Below, piece after piece: positions 42,604-52,056 of a stretch of DNA of 64,000 nt. The number at the start of each line of letters is the position of its first letter. The first letter of the stretch is position 1. The notes under the pieces were generated by a model. That model saw only the letters and a program-made list of their open reading frames with translations. It was not told the DNA's origin and ran no database searches. The stretch lies in assembly GCF_964253915.1 (NCBI RefSeq), contig NZ_CAXUSG020000007.1, positions 124,001-188,000 on the forward strand. Reading direction: 5' to 3'. The position numbers and the translations under genes are program-made. The stretch is from Metarhizobium sp964253915 (GTDB taxonomy: Bacteria; Pseudomonadota; Alphaproteobacteria; Rhizobiales; Rhizobiaceae).

Positions 42604-43746
42604 TCACTTCGTCGGCGGGGCACCGATGCCGGTGTCGGATATAGGACCGTGCGGATGCTCTTTGTTGTGCGAATGCGTGGCACGCTCGGCGGTGGCCGGC
42701 CCCGTGAACCCTTCCGCACCGTAAAAGGCCAGATGCAGACCCCAGTATCCCGTCATGAAGACGACCAACGCCGCGGCAATGCCGCCGGGGATCGCCGGCA
42801 GGTGCACCTTCAGCGCCGGCAGAAACCGGGTCTTCCGGCATTGGTCGCAAGCCACGGCAACGAGGATCGCCATGATCAGGCCATGGCCGATCAGATCGAT
42901 GCGGCCGAAGGGCCAGACGGCGGCGGTGAAGATGACGATGAGCGCCACGGCCGACAGGCGGCGGATCAATGGCGTCCAGAGCAGACCGAAGCCCATGGTG
43001 AACTCGGCGATACCGGCCATGGGAATGAACACGTCGCGCGGCATGCCGAAGGTCAGGAAAGGCTTCTCCTCGACAAGAGGATAGAACCAGTCCGGATAGG
43101 CGAACTTCTCAAGGCTGGACCACATCAGGGCGATCGCCAGGCCCCAGCGCAGCACTTCGAAACGATGCGAGCGCAAGGCCTCGTTCTTCGACGGTTCGAG
43201 GATCAGATATCCCGCCACGCCGACACCGAGCGCGAGATAGTCGAACAGATGGAAAAGATCGTAGTCCCGGATCGCCAGCAGCCAGAGCGCAATGATGCCG
43301 ATGCCCGCCAGGGGCATGGTGGGCCGGAAGAAGATGCAGGTGGCGATCAGCAGCTGCAGCCATGAAACCCATTCGGCAGGCGTCTTGAGATCGGGCGTCA
43401 GATAAACGCCCCCGACGGCAAAAATCGCCACGAAGAAGGCGCCGACGGTCACGCGGACATAGTCATCGAGCCGGTTCCAGAGGGCATTCGTCGCCCAGTC
43501 GAGGCCATCATGGACACGATCGCCGAAAGCGCTGATCTCGACCAGGCGCGTCAGGGCGAAAAAAACGATGACGAGCGCGATGCCCGTCCAGAACCAGACA
43601 TTACCCAGAACGGTGCCGATCGGCTGCGGTGGCGCGCCGACGATATAGGGTGCAAACCACTTCACATGCGCCTCTGCCACCGCGGGCATAAAAGCGCCCG
43701 CCGCGGCAAGAAGCCCGACAATTTTCAACGTCGAATACTTGGCCAT
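42604..43746 (-). CDS. Multi-pass membrane protein (DoxX-like)
   Basis: A 380-residue inner-membrane protein with about ten hydrophobic segments. It begins MAKYSTLKIVGLLAAAGAF and includes HVKWFAPYIVGAPPQPIG, which looks periplasmic, and the DoxX-like stretches WSSLEKFAYPDWFYPLV and MAGIAEFTMGFGLL. The C-terminus is cytoplasmic and His-rich (ATHSHNKEHPHG), possibly metal-binding. DoxX proteins are linked to respiration or redox; this one's role is unknown. Confidence 0.75.
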   Translation of the reverse strand: MAKYSTLKIVGLLAAAGAFMPAVAEAHVKWFAPYIVGAPPQPIGTVLGNVWFWTGIALVIVFFALTRLVEISAFGDRVHDGLDWATNALWNRLDDYVRVTVGAFFVAIFAVGGVYLTPDLKTPAEWVSWLQLLIATCIFFRPTMPLAGIGIIALWLLAIRDYDLFHLFDYLALGVGVAGYLILEPSKNEALRSHRFEVLRWGLAIALMWSSLEKFAYPDWFYPLVEEKPFLTFGMPRDVFIPMAGIAEFTMGFGLLWTPLIRRLSAVALIVIFTAAVWPFGRIDLIGHGLIMAILVAVACDQCRKTRFLPALKVHLPAIPGGIAAALVVFMTGYWGLHLAFYGAEGFTGPATAERATHSHNKEHPHGPISDTGIGAPPTK

Positions 43747-43917
43747 GACAAATCCCCCAAAAAATCGATAGCCGGCTACGGAGACATCTCGTCACGTTCC
43801 CCAACGGACATGCCCCACCGGATTTTATCAGAGTTCCGCCGACAAGCGTACGAATGTTGCCGGCGGAGAAATACACAAAACACGGTAATCGGATCGTTTT
43901 ATGCGACGTCGCGACAC

Positions 43918-44718
43918 CTATTCGGCCGCCACTCCCGGCAAGTACCGCGGAGCGGGTTTGTCCAGTGAGAGATGCGGCGCGAGAGCATGCCGGGCCTGGT
44001 CGAAAGCGGACCATAACCCGTCATCCCCGAGCGACGGAATGGTCACGACCTCACCCATGTCGAACCCGGCGAGAGCCGCATCGACCATATGGCCTGCATC
44101 CATGATCATGCCGGCGGGAATGCCGGAACTGTCCACACCGGCGCGTTCGAATATCTCCGTGCGGGTAAAGCCCGGCAGCACGGCCTGGATCCGGACGCCC
44201 TTCGGGTCGAGTTCCGATGCGAGGGACTGCGTCAGCGTCAGCACGAACGACTTTGCCGCCGCGTAGCTGCCATTGAACCGCTCGGGCATCAGCGCGACAA
44301 CGGAGGCCAAGTTGACGATGCCGCCCTCTCCTCGCGCGCTGAACGCCTTGGCGGCCGCCACGGTGAGCGTGTGCAGGACGTCGACGCCGAGGAAGACCAA
44401 ACGGTCGAGATCCGTCTCCGACGCGTCCAGCACGCTGCCGCTCGGCGCCACCCCTGCGCTGTTGACGAGGAAGGAGATCGCTTCATCCTCCCGGATGCGC
44501 TTGGCGACGCGCTGGAGGTCTTCCGGCTTGCCGAGGTCTGCCGGCAAAGGTGTGGCCACGATGGCGTGTTTCTCCGAAAGCTTCTTGGCGCTCGTTTCCA
44601 GGCGAGCGAGGTCTCGCGCAACAAGGACAAGATCGTAGCCCCTGCCGGCAAGGCGGTCGGCATAGACCGCTCCGATACCGGAGGACGCACCGGTGATCAA
44701 TGCGATGGGTCTGCTCAT
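43918..44718 (-). CDS. Short-chain dehydrogenase/reductase
   Basis: A 266-residue classical SDR. Cofactor motif TGASSGIG lies at residues 9-16, the NSAG-type segment in FLVNSAGVAPSG, and the catalytic Tyr/Lys in GSYAAAKSFVLT, with a preceding Ser-type region. The N-terminal Arg/Lys pattern (VARDLARLETSAKKL) suggests NADP. Substrate unknown. It is the last gene of a minus-strand group starting at the flavoprotein gene; a short remnant ORF lies just upstream. Confidence 0.88.
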   Translation of the reverse strand: MSRPIALITGASSGIGAVYADRLAGRGYDLVLVARDLARLETSAKKLSEKHAIVATPLPADLGKPEDLQRVAKRIREDEAISFLVNSAGVAPSGSVLDASETDLDRLVFLGVDVLHTLTVAAAKAFSARGEGGIVNLASVVALMPERFNGSYAAAKSFVLTLTQSLASELDPKGVRIQAVLPGFTRTEIFERAGVDSSGIPAGMIMDAGHMVDAALAGFDMGEVVTIPSLGDDGLWSAFDQARHALAPHLSLDKPAPRYLPGVAAE

Positions 44719-44727
44719 GACAAGTTC

Positions 44728-44799
44728 CTATTCGGCTGCAATGTTGAGGTTGCCGACGACGGGAGTGCCGTTGGCGTGGATGAGATGTTTGTCGGTCAT
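44728..44799 (-). CDS. 23-codon ORF resembling a catalase N-terminus
   Basis: ATG 44799 follows CAGGGGAAACGAAC, a good ribosome site, and opens 23 codons ending at TAG 10 bp before the SDR start. The peptide contains HANGTPVVGNLNIAAE, which resembles the catalase N-terminal motif LTTAAGxPVxDNxNxxTAG. It may be the front end of a deleted catalase gene, or a short leader for the SDR. No downstream catalase sequence is seen. Confidence 0.4.
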   Translation of the reverse strand: MTDKHLIHANGTPVVGNLNIAAE

Positions 44800-44833
44800 G
44801 TTCGTTTCCCCTGTCTTGATGATTGGTTGGACG

Positions 44834-46195
44834 TCATGTTTCCCTAAGATCGCCGATCAGCGTCGGCACGAGTTCCGCCACGGTCGGATGGATCGGCACT
44901 GCCCAGCGCAGCTTTTCCGTCGTGGAATTCAGGTTCATCGCTTCGAGGACACCATGAACGGCTTCATCGCCACCGACGCCGAGAAAGGCCGCACCGAGCA
45001 CCTGGTCGGTCTCTGCATCCGCGACGAGTTTCAGGAGACCTTGCGTTTCACCCTTTTCCACGGCGCGGCCGACACGGCTCATCGGACGGGTGGAAACCTT
45101 CACCCGATGTCCCGCCTCTTTCGCCTGGCGTTCCGTCATGCCGACCCGGCCGAGCGGCGGATCGATGTAAAGGCCATAGCCGAGGATACGGTCGGACAGC
45201 TTGCGGTCGCCGCCGTCGAGCAAGTTTGCCGCGACGATCTCGAAATCATTGTAGGACGTGTGGGTAAACGCGCCCCGGCCGTTGCAGTCTCCCAGCGCCC
45301 AGATGCCATCGACATTTGTCTGCAGGCGGTCGTCGACCGTGATGTAGCCGTGATGATCGGTTTCGATGCCCGCCAACTCGATACCAAGGTCGTCGGTGTT
45401 TGGCTGACGTCCGACGGCGACGAGGACGTGGCTGCCGTGAACGCGCTCCCGATCCGTCTCTACAACGATGTCCGCGCCATCCCTGCCGACGGTTGCCAGC
45501 GTCTGGCCACGCAGAACCGTGATGCCGTCCCGGGTCAGGATATCGGCGATCGCCTCGGAAATGTCGGTGTCTTCGCGGGAGGCCAGGTGCTGTCCGCGCT
45601 CGATGACGGTGACCTCGGCACCGAAGCGTCGATACATCTGGGCGAACTCCAGCCCGATGTAGCTGCCGCCAAGCACGATCAGGTGTTTCGGCAGTTCTTC
45701 CAGGGCAATGATCGAAGTGCTCGTCAAATAAGGCACGTCGACGAGGCCGGGCACATCGGGAATATGTGGCCGTGCGCCGACATTGATGAAAATCTGCGGC
45801 GCCGTGTATTGCTCACCATCGACCGTCACGGTCTTGGCGGCCACGAACCTGGCCTGGCCATGAATCACATCCATCGTCTCGAGGCTGTCGAACCAGGATG
45901 CGAGACCGTTTCTCGCATCGAGGGTCACCTTTCTCGCCCGGGCCGCCACGACGGCCATGTCGACGGTCGGCGGTTCGCCGAGCTTCACCCCATATTCCGC
46001 CGCGCGCCGCGTTACCTCGGCGGTCTTGGCGCACGCCACAAGGGCCTTCGTCGGCATGCACCCGGCATTGACACAGGTGCCGCCCAGAAACTTGCGTTCG
46101 ATCAGGGCCACCTTGCGCCCCATCGCGGCCATGCGAGCGGCGAGAAACGGCCCGGCCTGCCCGGCTCCGATGAAAATCGCGTCATAGTCCCTCAT
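44834..46195 (-). CDS. FAD-dependent pyridine nucleotide-disulfide oxidoreductase (mercuric-reductase-like)
   Basis: A 453-residue flavoprotein. FAD-binding GAGQAG is near residue 10, the redox disulfide Cys41-Cys46 in GGTCVNAGCMPTKA, an NAD(P) motif in VLGGSYIGLEFAQMY, the second FAD segment ALGDCNGRGAFTHTSY and the C-terminal dimer domain ending HPTVAELVPT with the conserved His-type motif IHPTVAE. It belongs to the mercuric reductase / lipoamide dehydrogenase-like group, but lacks an N-terminal heavy-metal domain and the C-terminal Cys pair of MerA, so the substrate is probably not Hg(II). It overlaps the DUF4126 gene by 4 bp. Confidence 0.9.
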   Translation of the reverse strand: MRDYDAIFIGAGQAGPFLAARMAAMGRKVALIERKFLGGTCVNAGCMPTKALVACAKTAEVTRRAAEYGVKLGEPPTVDMAVVAARARKVTLDARNGLASWFDSLETMDVIHGQARFVAAKTVTVDGEQYTAPQIFINVGARPHIPDVPGLVDVPYLTSTSIIALEELPKHLIVLGGSYIGLEFAQMYRRFGAEVTVIERGQHLASREDTDISEAIADILTRDGITVLRGQTLATVGRDGADIVVETDRERVHGSHVLVAVGRQPNTDDLGIELAGIETDHHGYITVDDRLQTNVDGIWALGDCNGRGAFTHTSYNDFEIVAANLLDGGDRKLSDRILGYGLYIDPPLGRVGMTERQAKEAGHRVKVSTRPMSRVGRAVEKGETQGLLKLVADAETDQVLGAAFLGVGGDEAVHGVLEAMNLNSTTEKLRWAVPIHPTVAELVPTLIGDLRET

Positions 46196-46653
46196 GACAC
46201 GGCCGCCACGATGACCAGTGCGAGCGCGATGGCGACCACGTCTTCGATGAGGGCCGCAGGCAAGTCACGGCCGAAGCGGCCGGCGAGATAGGCACGGCCG
46301 GCAGCACCACCGAAGGTGCCGATCACCGCACCGATGATACCCGCGATCAATCCGACAACAAGGGTCCCGCCCGCGGACGCGATCGTCGCGCCGCTGAGCG
46401 CGCCCATGATGATCCGCGCGCCGAACTGGACCGGCACCTTGCGCGAAGGCGTGCTGGGAAGCTGGTCGGTGACAAGCTCGACCACGGCAAGGATCGTGAA
46501 GATCACCACTGCCCAGATCGATCCCATGAAGGAGAGGCTGCTCTGGGAGATGTCGAACCATCCGAGATAAGCGCCCCAGGCAACGGCGGCGGGGGCCGTC
46601 ATGGCACGCAAACCCGCGACGATGCCGATGAGAATAGCAAGAAGGATAAGCAT
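46192..46653 (-). CDS. DUF4126 membrane protein
   Basis: A 153-residue protein with about four membrane helices, starting MLILLAILIGIVAGLRAMTAPAAVAW and containing ELVTDQLPSTPSRK and FGARIIMGALSGATIASAGG, the DUF4126 pattern. Glycine zippers follow. ATG 46653 is chosen; the upstream frame lacks hydrophobic character. It is coupled to the flavoprotein gene by a 4-bp overlap, so they may act together. Confidence 0.85.
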   Translation of the reverse strand: MLILLAILIGIVAGLRAMTAPAAVAWGAYLGWFDISQSSLSFMGSIWAVVIFTILAVVELVTDQLPSTPSRKVPVQFGARIIMGALSGATIASAGGTLVVGLIAGIIGAVIGTFGGAAGRAYLAGRFGRDLPAALIEDVVAIALALVIVAAVS

Positions 46654-46757
46654 TGGAGTTCCCCTGAAAATTGATGATATGAAGAAATATGCCGCGGATG
46701 CCTGATCGGCAAAAGGAGCGCGGGATACCCGCGGCATGCCTGGAACGCCCGGAGGCG

Positions 46758-47735
46758 TCAACTCTGGAAGAAGGCCAGCAGGTCGGCGTTGATCACGTCC
46801 GGATTGATCGTGCACATGCCGTGACCCAGACCCGGATAGGTCTTGAGCGTGCCGTTTTTCAAAAGTTTGGCGGAAAGCGGCGCGGAATCGGCATAAGGCA
46901 CGATCTGGTCGTCGTCGCCATGCATCACGAGAACCGGAAGGTCGATCGCCTTGAGGTCTTCGGTGAAGTCGGTTTCCGAGAAGGCCTTGATGCAGTCATA
47001 GTGCGCCTTGGCGCCGCCCATCATGCCCTGCCGCCACCAATTCTGGATGATGCCTTCGGAGACCTGAGCGCCGGGACGGTTGAAGCCGTAGAACGGGCCG
47101 GAGGGGACGTCACGGTAGAACTGGGCGCGGTTGGCGATAAGCGCGGCACGGAAACCGTCGAACACCTCGAGCGGCAGGCCGCCGGGGTTCTTCTCGGACT
47201 TCACCATGATCGGCGGCACCGCCCCGATGATGACGGCTTTCGACACGCGTCCCTTCTTCGAGCGGGCGACGTAGTGAACGACCTCGCCGCCGCCGGTCGA
47301 GTGACCGACATGGATGGCGTTCTTCAGGTCGAGTTTTTCGGCCAACTCGGCCACATCGGCCGCGTAGGTGTCCATTTCGTTGCCGGTGTCGGTCTGGGTC
47401 GAGCGGCCGTGGCCCCGGCGGTCGTGAGCGATGACACGAAACCCTCTCTCGAGGAAGAACATCATCTGGTTGTCCCAGTCATCGGCCGAGAGCGGCCAGC
47501 CGTGATGGAAGACGATGGCTTGCGCATCTTTCGGACCCCAGTCCTTGTAGAAGATTTCGGTGCCGTCGGTGGTGGTTACAAAGCCCATGGTGATATTCCC
47601 CTGTTCGGTTTCAACTGGTTGCGTGGCGGCGGAAGCCCACTTCGGAAGGGACGCGACGGCGACTGTCGCACCTCCTGCGAGGAGGAAATCACGCCGGGTG
47701 GCGCTTAGATGCATTGCGGTGGCGATGGCGTTCAT
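46758..47735 (-). CDS. Tat-exported alpha/beta hydrolase (non-heme haloperoxidase type)
   Basis: A 325-residue protein. A twin-arginine signal TRRDFLLAGG lies at residues 13-22, followed by a hydrophobic stretch ending at ASA about residue 37. The hydrolase core shows HHGWPLSADDWDNQM, DRRGHGRS, nucleophile Ser146 in GHSTGGGEVVHY, an acid in VLVMHGDDDQIVP and the catalytic His in GLGHGMC. This is close to arylesterase / cofactor-free chloroperoxidases. ATG 47735 gives the Tat start. A repeat element (47800-47824) lies 65 bp upstream. Confidence 0.9.
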   Translation of the reverse strand: MNAIATAMHLSATRRDFLLAGGATVAVASLPKWASAATQPVETEQGNITMGFVTTTDGTEIFYKDWGPKDAQAIVFHHGWPLSADDWDNQMMFFLERGFRVIAHDRRGHGRSTQTDTGNEMDTYAADVAELAEKLDLKNAIHVGHSTGGGEVVHYVARSKKGRVSKAVIIGAVPPIMVKSEKNPGGLPLEVFDGFRAALIANRAQFYRDVPSGPFYGFNRPGAQVSEGIIQNWWRQGMMGGAKAHYDCIKAFSETDFTEDLKAIDLPVLVMHGDDDQIVPYADSAPLSAKLLKNGTLKTYPGLGHGMCTINPDVINADLLAFFQS

Positions 47736-47799
47736 GTCCGTCTCCGTGGAAGCGAGGATGCCTCTGTTTCGACGAGACGGACGGTGCTCCGGTCTTGCG

Positions 47800-47824
47800 T
47801 GTGAATCGAGTAAAGCGTCGTAAA
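47800..47824 (-). promoter_or_regulatory. TTYRCA-type hexamer repeat, site A
   Basis: Read toward the hydrolase gene: TTTACG-N4-TTTACT-N3-TTCACA (periods 10 and 9 bp). It is 65-90 bp upstream of the hydrolase start. It shares the CGATTCACA core with sites upstream of the metallo-hydrolase and PfpI-like genes. Confidence 0.5.
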
Positions 47825-47874
47825 TTGATGATAAGCAAAAAATTCGCGTGTCCCGGCGGCGGCCTGCCCGCAGC

Positions 47875-48801
47875 CTATCCGGCGACAAAACGATAGGCGT
47901 CGCCTGTCCGTTCGGCGTAACCGACACCGGGATAGGTCCAGTGATAGCCCAGCAACTTCAGCTTCTCGGTCGCAGCCCGATCGAGCAGTATTCTGCGATG
48001 CTTGAGGGCCAGTTCCCCATCGGTGTCGAAGCCGAAATGCCATTGCGGGTGTGCAAAGAAGATCACATCGTTCGTGCAAGCGTCGCCGGTGATCAACAGG
48101 TTATCCCGCCCGGCGAGTTCGACGGAGATATGCCCGGGCGTGTGTCCGGGCGTGTCGACGACCGACATGCCGGGCACGATCTCGTCGCCCGCCCTCACCT
48201 GCGTGAGCTGGCCCTCGACGGCGAAGAGATCCCGTTGCGCGCCCTTGGCGAAGCCATGAAGGGCCGCGGGCCTGCGGGTTTCGAAATCCTTGTCGGTCCA
48301 GAAATCCCATTCGGCCTGGCTGACATAATATTGCGCATTCGGATAAAGAAGCTTGCCCTCCGCTGTGACGGTTGCGCCGGAGTGGTCGGGATGAACATGG
48401 GTAAAGACGATCTTGGTGATCGATTCCGGCGTCACGCCCGCCGCCTTCAGGTTCCCGGCCAGCCTGCCTGCGCTGTCCTGAAAGTTCGCGCCGGCACCAT
48501 TGTCGATCAGGATCAAATCTTTGCCGTAACGGATGAGCGGGACATTGGCCTGGACAGGCGCCCCGCTCATATCCCCTCCAAGGGCTGCCAGGATCGGCTT
48601 GCGCTCCTCCACCGAGGCATCAGGAAGCAGGACGTCGGCGGGAAGGGTGAGGAAGCCGTCGCTTAAAACAGTGACGTCGAAATTGCCGTGCTCGAACCGA
48701 TGGAGGTTGGCGGCCCAGCCTGGCCGAGCCATCACAGCGGCAGCGGCTGCCGTCGTCACCAAGAAGTCGCGTCTCGTGATGCATGCTGATTTCGAAAACA
48801 T
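47875..48801 (-). CDS. Tat-exported metallo-beta-lactamase-fold hydrolase
   Basis: A 308-residue protein with Tat motif ITRRDFLVTT (residues 9-17) and signal up to about 31. The zinc motif HVHPDHSG lies at 135-142 (His135, His137, Asp139, His140), with a later DTPGHTPGHIS and ITGDACTND supplying further ligands, so a binuclear site is likely. Lactonase or sulfatase-like activity is possible; substrate unknown. ATG 48801 gives a proper Tat signal, unlike the longer frame. It sits next to a STAND-type regulator in the same direction. Confidence 0.9.
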   Translation of the reverse strand: MFSKSACITRRDFLVTTAAAAAVMARPGWAANLHRFEHGNFDVTVLSDGFLTLPADVLLPDASVEERKPILAALGGDMSGAPVQANVPLIRYGKDLILIDNGAGANFQDSAGRLAGNLKAAGVTPESITKIVFTHVHPDHSGATVTAEGKLLYPNAQYYVSQAEWDFWTDKDFETRRPAALHGFAKGAQRDLFAVEGQLTQVRAGDEIVPGMSVVDTPGHTPGHISVELAGRDNLLITGDACTNDVIFFAHPQWHFGFDTDGELALKHRRILLDRAATEKLKLLGYHWTYPGVGYAERTGDAYRFVAG

Positions 48802-48860
48802 GTGTCGTCCTCCGACGGTTGTTGTCAGCAGGAATCTCGCTCGCGACAGATTGAGTGGCG

Positions 48861-48886
48861 AGTAAATGCTTGTGAATCGGTGCGAA
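48861..48886 (-). promoter_or_regulatory. TTYRCA-type hexamer repeat, site B
   Basis: Read toward the metallo-hydrolase: TTCGCA-N4-TTCACA-N4-TTTACT, both periods 10 bp, 60-85 bp upstream of the gene start. An overlapping 8-bp inverted repeat GTGCGAAC/GTTCGCAC lies at 48880-48901. Confidence 0.55.
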
Positions 48887-48912
48887 CGGCTCTGTTCGCA
48901 CACAGACAAAAC

Positions 48913-51672
48913 CTACTGCAGGCCGGTGCTGTGATGGACGTTTGCCCCTTCTGCAGCTTCGATGACAGTTTCCGGGGTCACGTCCTCCTCATCATCATAC
49001 CCCGCAAGCTCGCGGGAAAGATCGGCCGAAATTCTGCGTTCCCACGCGACCGCTTTGTCGCCACGGGCAAGTTCCAATCCCGCTTCGAAGAAGTGATTGG
49101 CCGCGGAAAGCGCGTTGCCCCCTCCCTCCTGCAGGATCAGCCGGGCTTTGACCCGAAGGAGATCGGCACGGCACCACCGTTCGCCGGAACTCTGGCCGTC
49201 CAGCAATGCCGCGTCGATGACCTGGTGCGCCTCGGTAAAGCGGTTCAGGCTGCCGAGCGCCTGGGCTTCCAGCGACTGAAACGCGGACTTGAAGAGCGTA
49301 AACCCGGCCTTCTCCAGAACCGTCATGCTCGCACAAAGTTCGCTCAGGCACGCGTCCGCTCGCCCCTCGCGGAACGCCAGGTCGGCGCCAAAGCAGCGCG
49401 CGTAGGCGCTCCAGACATCCAGCGAAAGCGATTTTGTGTGCTCTCCGAGCAGGACGATGTATTTTTCGGCCAGATCGACCCTGCCCTCCAGAAGCGCGAT
49501 CGGGCACGCGGCCTCGGCCAGCACATTGGTCAGCGACAGCTCATGGCCAATCGACATCGTGTATTCGACGGTCTCCTCGACCAGCCGCAGGGCGCGCTCG
49601 GCATCCCCGAGAACCCAATGGCATCTTGCGAGGATGATCCTGGCCGTGGCCTTCTGGTCGAACTGAAACCGCGTGGTGGGCGGCAGCGCCTCGTATTCCT
49701 CGATCATCTGCTCGAGAAGGTCGCACGCCTCGGCATGCCGGCCAAGCCAGTGCAGGGTCGCACCCATGATCCGCTTGCCGACCACCGCGTCGACGGCCTC
49801 ACGCGATGCCGCGGCGCGCGCCTGGAACATTTGCGCCAGTTCAAGCCCCAGCAGCGGCTGAGCACGATTTATGGCATCGACCCAGAGGGCCCAGACGGCG
49901 CGAAGCTGATAATCGATATCACCGAGTTGTTCCGCGATACGCAGAGCCGTGGTCCAGGCATCGATGCCTTTCTGCGGCCCTTCAGTCGACCTCATCTGCG
50001 GCCAGCCGAGAGCGGCGTAAAGTTTCATCCGGCTTCGTTCGTCGAGGTCGGGATGGTTGTCGAGATAGGCGATCGCCCTGGTGACGAAGACGAAACATTC
50101 GTCGAGCAGCGAGAACCGGAAGAACAAGGGCAATGCGGCAACCGTCAATCGCACGCCCGCCAGGGCATTGCCGCCGGGATCGAAAGCCCAACCGAGCGCA
50201 AGGCGCAGGCTTGGCACGTGCTGCGAAAAATCCTCCGGCCACTCCTCCAGGGCCGTCGAGTATAATGTCTGTTCGTTCTCTTCCAGCAAGCGGGTCAGGA
50301 ACCTGGCCAGGCGTTCAACGACGGTCGCGGTCCCGCCGCTTTCCGTCAGTTTCTCGAACGCGTAGAAGCGCGTGGTATCGAGCAACCGAAACCGGGTCCC
50401 TTCGGACCCCGGCTCGATCACCATGAGCGACTTGCTGACAAGATTGTCGATGAGGTCGTCGGGGTCAAAGCCGGCAAGCACCGCGACGGCAGCCGGCATG
50501 GAAAACCACCCCCTGAAGATGGAAAGCTGCTGGAGTGCGCTCTGCTCCTCGATCGACAGAACCATGTAGCTCCAGTCGAGCGTGGCTCTCAGCGTCTGGT
50601 GTCGCAGCAGGGCGGTTCGCCGGCCCCGCGTCAGGACACGGAACCGGTCGCTCAGGGATGCCGCAACCGCCTTGGCCGACATCCTGTCCATGCGCGCCGC
50701 TGCAAGTTCGATCGCGAGCGCGATGCCGTCCAGTTGGCGGCAGATATCGCCGACATGATACGCATCCTCGTCGGTCAACTCGTAACCGCCCCGCACCGCT
50801 GCGGCGCGTTCGACAAACAGCTGGACGGCTGCGGACCGTGAGGCTTCCAGGACCGATGCATTCTCCGCGGGAAGCTCAAGCGGTTCGAGGCGGTGGACCC
50901 ACTCGCCGTACGCTCTCAGAGGTTCCCGGCTCGTGGCAACGAAACGGGCCGTGGTGGTGGCAGAGAGAATTGCCTCGACGAAAATCGCGGCCTCGTCGAC
51001 CACGTGTTCGCAGCTGTCGAGAACAAGGATGATGTCGCGCCCTTCAAGCGCCGACGCGACTTCAGCGTGGATGTCGTCGGTTCTCGACAGGATGTCCAGC
51101 TTCGACGCCACTTCGGTCGAGATCAGTTCGCCCGTAGCGAGTTCGGCAAGATCCACCCAGATGATCTCGGCGGCGGCTTGATCCGTCACGGCGCGAGCCA
51201 GGGTCGACTTTCCGATCCCCCCGGGACCGACGATCGTCAGCAACCGCGCTTTCGCCATCTGATCCAGGAGCGTGTCGACCGCCCGCTCGCGACCATAGAT
51301 GCCGGACAAACGTCTCGCTTGAGGATTTCGGGCGGCGGGCTTGCCCGGCGGCTCCGATAGACGCACGACCGACCCGATGAACGTGTAGCCCCGGCCCGGG
51401 ACATTCGCGATGTAACGCGACTCCGACTTGGTGTCGCCGAGCGCCTTCCGCAACGCCGAGATATGAACCCTCAGATTGGTGTCATCGACATAGGTGTCTG
51501 GCCAGGCGTGCTTGACGATTTCCGCGTTCGTCAGGAGTTGGCCGGCGCGGGAAACCAGGAAGAGAAGGATTTCGACGGCACGACTGCCCAGCACGACGGG
51601 TTCACCGTCGCGGGTCACGGTTTTCGGTGCCACCTTCAACTCGAAGGGGCCGAATCTGAATCCCTCTTCCAC
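48913..51672 (-). CDS. OmpR-type winged helix + STAND ATPase + helical-repeat regulator (1)
   Basis: A 919-residue cytoplasmic protein. Residues 1-100 are an OmpR/CadC-like winged helix (ISALRKALGD; IANVPGRGYTFIG). Residues 125-400 are a STAND/NB-ARC-like ATPase with P-loop GPGGIGKST at 149-157, Walker B IILVLDS at 214-220 and a downstream LEPLELP segment. Residues 450-900 are TPR-like helical repeats. Such proteins sense a signal with the repeats and act as ATP-controlled transcription factors. It is a paralogue of the gene at 53134, with gap-free match over the first 100 residues. It is divergent from the isomerase gene. Confidence 0.9.
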   Translation of the reverse strand: MEEGFRFGPFELKVAPKTVTRDGEPVVLGSRAVEILLFLVSRAGQLLTNAEIVKHAWPDTYVDDTNLRVHISALRKALGDTKSESRYIANVPGRGYTFIGSVVRLSEPPGKPAARNPQARRLSGIYGRERAVDTLLDQMAKARLLTIVGPGGIGKSTLARAVTDQAAAEIIWVDLAELATGELISTEVASKLDILSRTDDIHAEVASALEGRDIILVLDSCEHVVDEAAIFVEAILSATTTARFVATSREPLRAYGEWVHRLEPLELPAENASVLEASRSAAVQLFVERAAAVRGGYELTDEDAYHVGDICRQLDGIALAIELAAARMDRMSAKAVAASLSDRFRVLTRGRRTALLRHQTLRATLDWSYMVLSIEEQSALQQLSIFRGWFSMPAAVAVLAGFDPDDLIDNLVSKSLMVIEPGSEGTRFRLLDTTRFYAFEKLTESGGTATVVERLARFLTRLLEENEQTLYSTALEEWPEDFSQHVPSLRLALGWAFDPGGNALAGVRLTVAALPLFFRFSLLDECFVFVTRAIAYLDNHPDLDERSRMKLYAALGWPQMRSTEGPQKGIDAWTTALRIAEQLGDIDYQLRAVWALWVDAINRAQPLLGLELAQMFQARAAASREAVDAVVGKRIMGATLHWLGRHAEACDLLEQMIEEYEALPPTTRFQFDQKATARIILARCHWVLGDAERALRLVEETVEYTMSIGHELSLTNVLAEAACPIALLEGRVDLAEKYIVLLGEHTKSLSLDVWSAYARCFGADLAFREGRADACLSELCASMTVLEKAGFTLFKSAFQSLEAQALGSLNRFTEAHQVIDAALLDGQSSGERWCRADLLRVKARLILQEGGGNALSAANHFFEAGLELARGDKAVAWERRISADLSRELAGYDDEEDVTPETVIEAAEGANVHHSTGLQ

Positions 51673-52056
51673 CGTCTGTCTCCGTCGAGCGGAGGCAAGG
51701 TAGCACCGCGGTCAGATCAGTCGAATAAATCTTTGAAAAGAATTGCAGCCATCGCCCGTTCCTCTGCTCGGGAATGGCCAAGCGATCAGGAAGCCATTCG
51801 CTGGCGATATTTCGGCGCGCACATGAAGCAAAAAGACAGATACAGGCGCAGGTCTCGATGGGAAGCGCCTCAATTTACAGAGATTTGCAGAAATTTTCAG
51901 CCATTGACTTGGGGCTGCATGTTTTGAACTGCTTAATCAAGCAGACATGCGTCAAACGATTTTCACTGGGGATATCGGCATGGAGGGTGGCGCGAAAGCC
52001 TATCAGGGCATCGGCCTGGCGGCGGCTCTTCCTCATTCATCCCTGGGAGGAGAAGA
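51673..52056. other. Divergent regulatory region between regulator 1 and isomerase
   Basis: About 385 bp without a gene. It holds repeat site D and a TTGACT hexamer in phase with it at 51904-51909. No other clear element is seen. Confidence 0.5.
51874..51899 (+). promoter_or_regulatory. TTYRCA-type hexamer repeat, site D
   Basis: TTTACA-N4-TTTGCA-N4-TTTTCA with exact 10-bp periods, continued by TTGACT ten bases further. It is 160-185 bp upstream of the isomerase and about 200 bp from the divergent regulator 1 start. Confidence 0.55.

Noticed and set aside
44693..46291. 532-codon plus-strand frame opposite the flavoprotein gene
   Set aside because: Low-quality composition and complete overlap with a gene that has intact FAD, NAD and redox-disulfide motifs.
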